6,620 nt of DNA from contig CAJUFI010000080.1 of assembly GCA_910585665.1 (NCBI GenBank), forward strand, positions 11,063-17,682, written 5' to 3'. A program made the position numbers and the translations under genes. Below, piece by piece: positions 1-5,892 of this stretch (its first letter is position 1; the number at the start of each line of letters is the position of its first letter). Source of the DNA: an uncultured Acetatifactor sp. (GTDB lineage: Bacteria; Bacillota; Clostridia; Lachnospirales; Lachnospiraceae). Under the pieces are notes generated by a model. It was not told the DNA's origin and ran no database searches. It worked only from the letters and a program-made list of their open reading frames with translations.

Positions 1-62
1 GCTGAGAGGGAGAGCCGCCCCGGGAGTGGCCCCAGGCAGCTGCTGAGAGGGAGAGCCGCCCC
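1..62. repeat. 21-bp direct repeat, two copies 41 bp apart
   Basis: Positions 1-21 and 42-62 are identical, each starting GCTGAGAGGG and ending GAGCCGCCCC. The sequence after the two copies differs, apart from a shared GCCCCAGG at 29-36 and 58-65. The first copy begins at the window edge, so more copies may lie outside. The 41-bp period is not a multiple of three, which argues against a repeated protein motif. Confidence 0.75.
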
Positions 63-112
63 AGGACGGGCGCAATTGAGGAAGAATGCTGCGGCCTGGA
101 ATCGGGGAATGA

Positions 113-117
113 GAGGA
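113..117 (+). promoter_or_regulatory. Ribosome binding site of the DUF815 gene
   Basis: GAGGA lies 8 nt before the ATG at 126, inside AGAGGAAG at 112-119. The spacing is normal and supports this start. Confidence 0.6.
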
Positions 118-125
118 AGCACAGG

Positions 126-1526
126 ATGAGAGAACAGGAATTGATTGTATACAGGACATTTCAGGACGGAGAACTGCTGGCGGACATGGCCTGGCTGATG
201 GCCCACTATGAGGAGGCCGGCAGGGGGGAGGCGCTCGCGGCGGGGAGAATCTGCACGGTGGAGGCCGTGAGGGCGCTTTTTTATGACTGCATCCACCGGC
301 TGATAGAGCTGGCGGGCACCTATGGCTTCCACGGCAATCTGTGGCACTGCTACCTGGCCAATCTGCTGGTGAACGATGAGAACAGCTACAGCTGCGGCTG
401 CGAGATCCGCGGCGGGATAGAGGGCACCATCAACGAGGCGGTGCTCCATGACATTGTGATTTTCAAAGAGTTTTATGACTATGATTTCGACCCCATATGT
501 GAAAGGCTCCACGTGCCGGAGTTTGCACTGATTGAGGCTTACGAGAGCAGCAGCCTGGAGAGCAAGGTCTACAATACCAGGATCTGTGCCCGCATCTGCG
601 AGCTGGCTGAGAATTTTTGCCGGGACAGTACGCCGGAGGAGATGAAGGATACCCTGACCCGCTTCTATCAGGAGTACGGCGTCGGCAAGTTCGGTCTCCA
701 CAAATCCTTCCGCATCGTCCATGGGGCGGCGCAGGGAACAAAGGGCGTTTCCTGGAAGCAGGGCACAGGGCAGAACACATGTTCTGGAATGCGGATCGAG
801 CCAATCCTGAACATCGCCCATGTGAACCTGGACGATCTGGTGGGCTGCGAACTGCAGAAAAAGAAGCTGCGGGACAACACGGAAGCGTTCGTGTCAGGTA
901 GGAAAGCCAACAACTGCCTGCTGTTCGGCGATGCGGGCACGGGAAAGTCCTCCTGCATCAAGGCCATCGCCAACGAGTATTACCACAGGGGCCTTCGCAT
1001 CATAGAGGTGTATAAGCACCAGTTCCAGGATCTGAACGAAGTCATCAGCCAGATAAAGAACCGTAACTACAAGTTCATCATCTTCATGGACGATTTGAGC
1101 TTCGAGGATTTTGAGATTGAATATAAATATCTCAAGGCCGTCATTGAGGGCGGGCTGGAGAAGAAGCCGGAGAATGTGCTGATTTACGCCACATCCAACC
1201 GCCGTCATCTCATCCGTGAGAACTACGGCGACAAAAACGAGGACGGCCATCTTCCGGACATCCGGCAGGACATGCACACCAGCGATACTGTGCAGGAGAA
1301 GCTGTCCCTGGTATATCGCTTCGGCGTCACCATTTATTTCGGTGCCCCCGACAAGAAGCAGTTCCAGGGCATCGTAAAGGCTCTGGCGGACAGATACGGA
1401 ATCCGGCGGCCGCCGGAGGAGCTGCTCCTGGAGGCCAACAAATGGGAACTGTCCCACGGAGGCCTCTCCGGCAGGACAGCCCAGCAATTCATAGACTATA
1501 TATTGGGGGATGCGGAACTGGAATAG
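126..1526 (+). CDS. DUF815-family AAA+ ATPase
   Basis: The 466-residue protein has a C-terminal AAA+ ATPase domain typical of the DUF815 family, predicted to be cytoplasmic (no signal peptide or membrane segment seen). Visible motifs are Walker A GDAGTGKSS (268-276, Lys274), Walker B FIIFMDD (317-323, Asp322/Asp323), sensor 1 ATSNRR with Asn358, a conserved YRFG with Arg398 that is a candidate arginine finger, and a sensor-2-like GLSGRTAQQF around Arg450. The first ~200 residues are not recognised; they include a Cys pair in YSCGCE and a run of aromatic/acidic residues. All nucleotide-binding residues are intact, so it is probably an active ATPase. Its substrate is unknown; AAA+ proteins usually remodel or unfold other proteins. 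The gene stops 13 bp before the Ppx-like gene, and the stop codon lies inside that gene's ribosome binding site, so the two are probably co-transcribed and translationally coupled. The family call is confident, the role is not. Confidence 0.93.
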   Translation: MREQELIVYRTFQDGELLADMAWLMAHYEEAGRGEALAAGRICTVEAVRALFYDCIHRLIELAGTYGFHGNLWHCYLANLLVNDENSYSCGCEIRGGIEGTINEAVLHDIVIFKEFYDYDFDPICERLHVPEFALIEAYESSSLESKVYNTRICARICELAENFCRDSTPEEMKDTLTRFYQEYGVGKFGLHKSFRIVHGAAQGTKGVSWKQGTGQNTCSGMRIEPILNIAHVNLDDLVGCELQKKKLRDNTEAFVSGRKANNCLLFGDAGTGKSSCIKAIANEYYHRGLRIIEVYKHQFQDLNEVISQIKNRNYKFIIFMDDLSFEDFEIEYKYLKAVIEGGLEKKPENVLIYATSNRRHLIRENYGDKNEDGHLPDIRQDMHTSDTVQEKLSLVYRFGVTIYFGAPDKKQFQGIVKALADRYGIRRPPEELLLEANKWELSHGGLSGRTAQQFIDYILGDAELE

Positions 1527-1533
1527 GAGGTGA
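1525..1533 (+). promoter_or_regulatory. Near-perfect Shine-Dalgarno sequence of the Ppx-like gene
   Basis: AGGAGGTGA is a nine-base match to the 16S rRNA tail, placed 6 nt (all T) before the ATG at 1540. Its first bases are part of the TAG stop (1524-1526) of the preceding ATPase gene, so ribosomes ending there sit on the next initiation site. Confidence 0.9.
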
Positions 1534-1539
1534 TTTTTT

Positions 1540-3078
1540 ATGGGGATTAGGACTTTTGCTGCCATAGATGTAGGCAGCTACGAGCTGACGATCAAGATAT
1601 TCGAGTTCTCCGGGAAGCATAACATGCGGGAGATTGACTGCGTCAGCAAGCGCCTGGACCTGGGCTCGGATACCTACGCTATGGGCAAGATCGGCAATGA
1701 GAAAATGGACGAGCTGTGCCGGACCCTGAAAGATTTTTCCGATATCATGAAGGCCTATAAGGTGGAGGACTACAAGGCCTATGCCACCAGCGCCATCCGG
1801 GAGACGGAGAACACCACGATCGTCCAGGACAGGATAGCCCAGCGCACAGGCATCAATGTGGAAATCCTGAGCAATTCCGAGCAGCGTTTCATGGACTACA
1901 AATCCGTTGCCTCCAAGGGCGAAGGCTTCCGGAAAGTCATCGAGGAGAAGACGGCGATTCTGGACATTGGGGGCGGCAGCATCCAGCTGTCCCTGTTCGA
2001 CAACGATACTTTGGTGTCCACGCAGAACGTACGTCTGGGAGTTCTGCGGATTCAGGACTACCTGAACCGCTTTTCCGCCAAGAGCACCCAGATAGAGGAG
2101 CTGATCTACGAGATGGCCATGGCCAGGCTGGATACCTATGAGAAGCTGTATCTGAAGGACAGGGAGATACAGACGCTGATTGTCGTGGACGATTATCTCT
2201 CCCCCTGGGCGGTGCGAAAGCGCGGAGGAGACAGCGGGAAGGCGGTTCTGGAGGAGAAGGATTTCGACGTGCTGTATGAAAAGCTGCGGGACCGGAACCT
2301 GGCCCAGGCCGCATCCGACATGGACCTGCCGGAGGAGCGGATTCCGCTGGTGTTCATCAGCGCCGTTTTGATAAAATGCATCGCAAAGCTCATGGGGGTC
2401 AGGCGCATCTGGGCGCCGGGGGTGACGCTCTGCGACGGGATTGCCTATGAATACGCGGAGAAGAACAAGATGTTCCGGGGCGAGCATGATTTCGAGAAGG
2501 ATATCATTGCCTGCGCCTTCAATATCAGCAAGCGCTATATGGTGAGCAGAAAGCGCTCGGAGGCGTTGGACAACATTGCCACGACCATCTTCGACAGCAT
2601 CAGGAAAGTGCACGGGCTGGGCAAGCGGGAGCGGCTCTATCTGCGCCTGGCTGCCATCCTCCACGACTGCGGGAAGTATATCAGCCTGGTGAATACCGGG
2701 GAGACCTCCTACCTGATCATCATGGGCACGGAGATCATCGGCCTGTCCCATCAGGAGCGGGAAATCGTGGCCAATGTAGTCCGGTTCAACCACAGCAGGT
2801 TCATCTACGATTTACAGCGAACAGGCAGCCTGGAGCGGGAGGCTTTCCTGGTGGTGGCGAAGCTGACGGCCATCCTGCGCCTGGCCAGCTGCCTGGACAG
2901 GAGCCATAAGCAGAAGCTGAAAGGCCTGAGGGCGTTGCTGAAGGACGCGCAGCTGGTCCTGACCGTGGACACCCAGGAGGACGTCACTCTGGAGAAGGGG
3001 TTTGTGGAGGCCAATGGGGACTTCTTCAAGGAAGTGTTCAGCGTGGAACCGGTGTTGAAGCAGAGAAAAACATTTTGA
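1540..3078 (+). CDS. ppx: Ppx/GppA-family protein (exopolyphosphatase-like) with HD-like C-terminal domain
   Basis: The 512-residue protein has the length and layout of long exopolyphosphatases such as E. coli Ppx (513 aa), which release phosphate from polyphosphate ends; relatives also hydrolyse pppGpp. An actin-like ASKHA fold is shown by the N-terminal phosphate loop AAIDVGSYE (7-15), YATSAIRE, and the second phosphate loop ILDIGGGS (140-147). The C-terminal part resembles an HD domain, with LAAILHDCGKY carrying His375-Asp376, but the usual first metal histidine of HD domains appears to be Arg339. Several expected catalytic residues differ: GSN is GSY at Tyr14, the SGxEEAR motif reads SNSEQRF (111-117), and the GGGSTE motif reads GGGSIQ with Gln149. 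Activity is therefore uncertain; a regulatory or altered-specificity role is possible. Placement directly before ppk1 supports a link to polyphosphate. The ATG at 1540 is fixed by an excellent ribosome binding site. The gene ends 14 bp before the preferred ppk1 start. Confidence 0.9.
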   Translation: MGIRTFAAIDVGSYELTIKIFEFSGKHNMREIDCVSKRLDLGSDTYAMGKIGNEKMDELCRTLKDFSDIMKAYKVEDYKAYATSAIRETENTTIVQDRIAQRTGINVEILSNSEQRFMDYKSVASKGEGFRKVIEEKTAILDIGGGSIQLSLFDNDTLVSTQNVRLGVLRIQDYLNRFSAKSTQIEELIYEMAMARLDTYEKLYLKDREIQTLIVVDDYLSPWAVRKRGGDSGKAVLEEKDFDVLYEKLRDRNLAQAASDMDLPEERIPLVFISAVLIKCIAKLMGVRRIWAPGVTLCDGIAYEYAEKNKMFRGEHDFEKDIIACAFNISKRYMVSRKRSEALDNIATTIFDSIRKVHGLGKRERLYLRLAAILHDCGKYISLVNTGETSYLIIMGTEIIGLSHQEREIVANVVRFNHSRFIYDLQRTGSLEREAFLVVAKLTAILRLASCLDRSHKQKLKGLRALLKDAQLVLTVDTQEDVTLEKGFVEANGDFFKEVFSVEPVLKQRKTF

Positions 3079-3081
3079 GAC

Positions 3082-3087
3082 AGGTGA
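3082..3087 (+). promoter_or_regulatory. Ribosome binding site deciding the ppk1 start
   Basis: AGGTGA lies 5 nt before the ATG at 3093 and only 2 nt before the ATG at 3090. The in-frame TTG at 3075, which overlaps the previous stop, has no good ribosome binding site. The ATG at 3093 is therefore preferred. Confidence 0.55.
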
Positions 3088-3092
3088 GAATG

Positions 3093-5228
3093 ATGGGTGA
3101 AATCGATTTTTATGATCCACAGTATTATACGAACAGGGAATTGAGCTGGGTCCTGTTCGACCACAGAGTGCTGAACGAGGCCAGGGACAAGACCACGCTT
3201 CTGTTCGAGCGGCTGAAGTTCCTGAGCATCACGGCTTCGAATCTGGACGAATTTTTCATGATCCGCATCGCGTCCCTGTGGGACATGGTGCATGCGAAAT
3301 ACCAGAAGACGGATATCGCGGGGCTGACTCCCAGGGAGCAGCTGGGAATCCTGAGCGTTGCCGTCCATGAACTGGTGGAGCTGCAGTACTCTACCTACAA
3401 CCGTTCTCTGGTGCCCAAGCTGAAGCAGAACGGGCTGCAGATTGTTGCCAGGCATGAGGACCTGACGAAGAAAGAGACTGCTTTCGTAGATAAATATTTC
3501 GAGGAGAATGTCTATCCGGTGCTGACGCCCATGGCGGTGGACTCCTCCAGGCCTTTTCCGCTGATACGGAACAAGACCCTGAACATCGCTGCCCTGGTGC
3601 GCAAAAAGGACATCGGCGAGGAACTGGAGTTCGCCATGGTGCAGGTGCCCAGCGTGCTCAGCCGTATCATAGAGCTTCCCTCCGAGGGGAAACTGAGGAA
3701 AATCATCTTCCTGGAGGAGATCATCGAGAGGAACATGCACAAGCTGTTCCTGAATTATGACATCGTGTGCGCATATCCGTTCAGAATCATGCGGAATGCC
3801 GACCTTACCATCGAGGAGGACGAGGCGGCGGACCTTCTGAAGGAAATCGAGAAACAGCTCAAGAAACGCCAGTGGGGAGAGGCTATCCGGCTGGAGGTGG
3901 CGGCCCATTGCGACAAGAGGCTGCTGCGCATCCTGGAGGAAGAGCTGCGCATAGAGGAAGGCAATCTCTACTTCATCGATGGCCCGCTGGATTTGACGGT
4001 GCTGATGAAGCTGTATGGGCTGGAGGGCTTCGACCATCTGAAGGCGGCCAAATATACGCCCCAGCCGGTGCCCCAGCTGCCGCCGGGGTGCAGGATCTTC
4101 GATGAGATCCGCAAGGGGGATATCCTGCTCCATCATCCCTACCAGACCTTTGAGCCGGTGGTGGAGTTCATCCGCCAGGCAGCCAGGGATCCGGAAGTCC
4201 TGGCCATCAAGCAGACCCTGTACCGGGTCAGCGGCAATTCTCCAATCATCGCGGCCCTGGCCCTGGCCGCCGAGAACGGCAAACAGGTGTCGGTGCTGGT
4301 GGAGCTGAAGGCCCGCTTCGACGAGGAGAACAATATCGTATGGGCCAGGATGCTGGAGAAAGCGGGCTGCCATGTGATCTACGGTCTGGTGGGGCTGAAG
4401 ACCCACAGTAAGATCACGCTGGTGGTGCGCCGGGAGGAGGACGGCATCCGCCGGTATGTGCATCTGGGCACAGGCAACTACAACGATGCCACGGCCAAGC
4501 TTTATACGGACATGGGACTGCTGACCTGTTCCGAGGCCATCGGGCAGGATGCCACGGCAGTGTTCAATATGCTGTCGGGATATTCCGAGCCGCTGGTGTG
4601 GAACAAGCTGTCTCTGGCGCCTCTGTGGCTGAAGGACCGCTTCCTTGCCCTGATAGACAGGGAGAAGAAATTCGCCATGGAGGGAAGACGGGCCCACATC
4701 ATCGCCAAGATGAACTCCCTCTGCGACCAGGATGTGATCGCGGCGCTGTATGAGGCGGCGGCGGCAGGGGTGAAGATTGAGCTGATCGTCCGGGGCATCT
4801 GCTGCCTGAAGACGGGCATAAAGGGGGTCAGCGAGAATATCACCGTGCGCTCCATCGTGGGCAATTTCCTGGAGCATGGCCGGATTTTCTACTTTGAGAA
4901 CGACGAGCACTATGAAATCTACTGCGGCAGCGCGGACTGGATGCCCCGGAACCTGGAGAGGCGGGTGGAAATCCTGTTTCCGGTGGAGCGGCCGGAACTG
5001 AAGGAGAAGCTGCTGCACATTCTGCGCAGCCAGCTGGACGACAATGTGAAGGCCTCTGTGCTGCAGGCGGACGGGACTTATGTGAAGGCAAGCAAGAGGG
5101 GCCGGCCCGCCCATTGTTCCCAGGAGGCGTTCTGCCGCGAGGCGGTAGCGGAGGCGAAGAAGATGTCCGTGGAGGAGGAACAGATGACGCGGACATTCAT
5201 TCCGGAGACCCATCATGAAAGCGTATGA
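3093..5228 (+). CDS. ppk1: Polyphosphate kinase 1
   Basis: PPK1 reversibly transfers the gamma phosphate of ATP to growing inorganic polyphosphate through a phosphohistidine intermediate. From the ATG at 3093 the protein has 711 residues, slightly longer than E. coli PPK (688). The N-terminal domain is recognised by NRELSWVLFDHRVL and SNLDEFFMIR. The catalytic half shows TLYRVSGNS (Arg378), LKARFDEENN (Arg408), GLKTHSK with the phosphorylated His438, YVHLGTGNYN with His457, and NFLEHGR with His595. These fall three positions after the recalled E. coli residues R375, R405, H435, H454 and H592, so the enzyme looks fully active. The C-terminal ~40 residues form a charged tail with no recognised motif. 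Other in-frame starts are TTG 3075, GTG 3084 and ATG 3090, differing by at most six residues. The gene follows the Ppx-like gene closely and is probably in the same operon, pairing synthesis with a potential degrader or sensor of the polymer. Confidence 0.97.
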   Translation: MGEIDFYDPQYYTNRELSWVLFDHRVLNEARDKTTLLFERLKFLSITASNLDEFFMIRIASLWDMVHAKYQKTDIAGLTPREQLGILSVAVHELVELQYSTYNRSLVPKLKQNGLQIVARHEDLTKKETAFVDKYFEENVYPVLTPMAVDSSRPFPLIRNKTLNIAALVRKKDIGEELEFAMVQVPSVLSRIIELPSEGKLRKIIFLEEIIERNMHKLFLNYDIVCAYPFRIMRNADLTIEEDEAADLLKEIEKQLKKRQWGEAIRLEVAAHCDKRLLRILEEELRIEEGNLYFIDGPLDLTVLMKLYGLEGFDHLKAAKYTPQPVPQLPPGCRIFDEIRKGDILLHHPYQTFEPVVEFIRQAARDPEVLAIKQTLYRVSGNSPIIAALALAAENGKQVSVLVELKARFDEENNIVWARMLEKAGCHVIYGLVGLKTHSKITLVVRREEDGIRRYVHLGTGNYNDATAKLYTDMGLLTCSEAIGQDATAVFNMLSGYSEPLVWNKLSLAPLWLKDRFLALIDREKKFAMEGRRAHIIAKMNSLCDQDVIAALYEAAAAGVKIELIVRGICCLKTGIKGVSENITVRSIVGNFLEHGRIFYFENDEHYEIYCGSADWMPRNLERRVEILFPVERPELKEKLLHILRSQLDDNVKASVLQADGTYVKASKRGRPAHCSQEAFCREAVAEAKKMSVEEEQMTRTFIPETHHESV

Positions 5229-5229
5229 G

Positions 5230-5238
5230 AAAAGGAGG
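5230..5238 (+). promoter_or_regulatory. Orphan Shine-Dalgarno-like sequence
   Basis: AAAAGGAGG starts two bases after the ppk1 stop and is a strong match to the ribosome-binding consensus, yet no ATG, GTG or TTG occurs in the following 14 bases. It may be a chance match or a relic of an older maf start region displaced by the repeats that follow. Confidence 0.35.
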
Positions 5239-5247
5239 CCGCACAGG

Positions 5248-5279
5248 GCGGAAGCCGCTTATAGCGGAAGCCGCTCATA
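5248..5279. repeat. 16-bp tandem repeat, two copies plus a partial third
   Basis: GCGGAAGCCGCTTATA (5248-5263) is followed directly by GCGGAAGCCGCTCATA (5264-5279), differing at one base, and then by a partial third copy GCGG (5280-5283). The repeat fills about half of the ppk1-maf spacer. Slippage or unequal crossing-over could change the copy number. Confidence 0.85.
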
Positions 5280-5285
5280 GCGGCT
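5253..5285 (+). promoter_or_regulatory. Hairpin-forming palindrome abutting the maf ribosome binding site
   Basis: AGCCGCT (5253-5259) is complementary to AGCGGCT (5279-5285), and AGCGG (5263-5267) to CCGCT (5271-5275) with an AAG loop, giving one long interrupted stem. The same bases can instead form two small tandem hairpins, CCGCT-TAT-AGCGG (5255-5267) and AGCCGCT-CAT-AGCGGCT (5269-5285). The 3' arm ends directly before GGAGG at 5286-5290. No T-run follows, so this is not a typical intrinsic terminator; RNA processing, mRNA stability or translation control are possible but unproven roles. Confidence 0.5.
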
Positions 5286-5290
5286 GGAGG
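5286..5290 (+). promoter_or_regulatory. Ribosome binding site of maf
   Basis: GGAGG lies 5 nt before the ATG at 5296 and fixes the maf start. It sits immediately after the hairpin arm but is not itself part of the stem. Confidence 0.85.
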
Positions 5291-5295
5291 TTTGC

Positions 5296-5892
5296 ATGAA
5301 AATAGTATTGGCATCGGCTTCTCCGCGCAGGAGAGAGCTGCTTGAGCAGATTGGGCTTCCCTTTGAGGTAAGGGTGAGCGATGTGGAGGAAAAAGCCGCC
5401 GTCTTGGATCCGGGGCAGTTGGTGGAGGAGCTGTCACGTCAGAAAGCGGAAGCTGTGTTGGCGGCCCTGGAGGAGGCTGCGGAAGACACCATCGTAATCG
5501 GCGCGGATACAGTGGTGGCGCTGGAGGGACATATCCTGGGCAAGCCCGCAGATTCAGAGGATGCGGCGGGGATGCTGGAAGGACTTTCCGGGAAGAGCCA
5601 TGAGGTGTACACGGGGGTGACGCTGCTGTACCGTCCGGCTGCCGGAGAAAGCGGCGGAAGCGAGATATGCCGCAAAACATTTTACGAGAGGACGAAAGTC
5701 TCTTTCTACTCTTTGACAAAGAAGGAGATATCCGATTACGTCTCCTCCGGGGAATGCCTGGACAAGGCGGGAGCCTATGGGATACAGGGCGTCTTTGCCA
5801 GATATGTCCGGGGCATTGAAGGAGATTACAATAATGTAGTAGGACTGCCGGTGGGCAGGCTCTACCAGGAAGCGAAGGAATGGATTACATGA
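5296..5892 (+). CDS. maf: Maf-family nucleoside triphosphate pyrophosphatase
   Basis: Maf proteins hydrolyse nucleoside triphosphates, including non-canonical or modified ones, to monophosphate and pyrophosphate in the cytoplasm. They were first linked to septum formation, from overexpression effects. The 198-residue length is normal for the family. Signature motifs are the N-terminal LASASPRRREL (5-15), IGADTVV with the candidate catalytic Asp71, GKP with Lys83, LSGKSHEVYTGV (97-108), DKAGAYGIQG (156-165) and IEGDYNNVVGLP (174-185). The combination resembles the dTTP/UTP pyrophosphatase branch (YhdE/YceF split), though subgroup assignment by eye is uncertain. All conserved residues appear present. 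It lies 67 bp after ppk1, a spacer filled with repeats, so it may be read through from the polyphosphate operon or have its own promoter. Its end overlaps the next gene by 4 bp, so the two are translationally coupled. Confidence 0.95.
   Translation: MKIVLASASPRRRELLEQIGLPFEVRVSDVEEKAAVLDPGQLVEELSRQKAEAVLAALEEAAEDTIVIGADTVVALEGHILGKPADSEDAAGMLEGLSGKSHEVYTGVTLLYRPAAGESGGSEICRKTFYERTKVSFYSLTKKEISDYVSSGECLDKAGAYGIQGVFARYVRGIEGDYNNVVGLPVGRLYQEAKEWIT
5875..5879 (+). promoter_or_regulatory. Ribosome binding site deciding the HAD gene start
   Basis: AAGGA inside the end of maf lies 9 nt before the ATG at 5889 and directly against the ATG at 5880. The spacing favours 5889, which also forms the common ATGA overlap with the maf stop. 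Confidence 0.6.

Larger units (their letters stand above)
1..125. other. Upstream region with no confident gene
   Basis: This stretch is purine-rich and GC-rich and holds a 21-bp direct repeat (separate entry). No convincing sigma-70 type promoter could be seen, so the promoter of the operon probably lies before the window, or the genes continue an operon from further upstream. Reading frame 1 is open from the window edge to a TGA at 127-129 that overlaps the ATG at 126. This could be the tail of an upstream gene, but the Arg/Gly/Pro-rich translation looks like low-complexity noise. The frame of the first real gene is also open back to a TGA at 3-5 but has no ATG, GTG or TTG before 126. Confidence 0.5.

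Noticed and set aside
1..62. CRISPR array
   Set aside because: There are only two repeat copies, the repeat is short and there is no cas gene in the window.
1..129. Frame-1 reading frame from the window edge, ending in a TGA that overlaps the first ATG
   Set aside because: The ATGA overlap is attractive, but the Arg/Gly/Pro-rich translation has no recognisable motif, and the 41-bp repeat spacing is not in codon steps. It is kept only as a possible gene tail.
1489..2793. Long minus-strand open frame opposite the Ppx-like gene
   Set aside because: It mirrors a clear coding gene, has a low-information His/Gln/Leu-rich translation, and no ribosome binding or domain support.
2805..5216. Very long open frame on the minus strand opposite ppk1
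   Set aside because: It lies fully antisense to an unmistakable ppk1, and its translation is rich in His, Gln, Leu and Arg with no known domain, as expected for the reverse complement of GC-rich coding sequence.
5253..5285. Intrinsic terminator after ppk1
   Set aside because: The stems are GC-rich but no T-run follows; the bases after the hairpin are GGAGGTTTGC and serve as the maf ribosome binding site.
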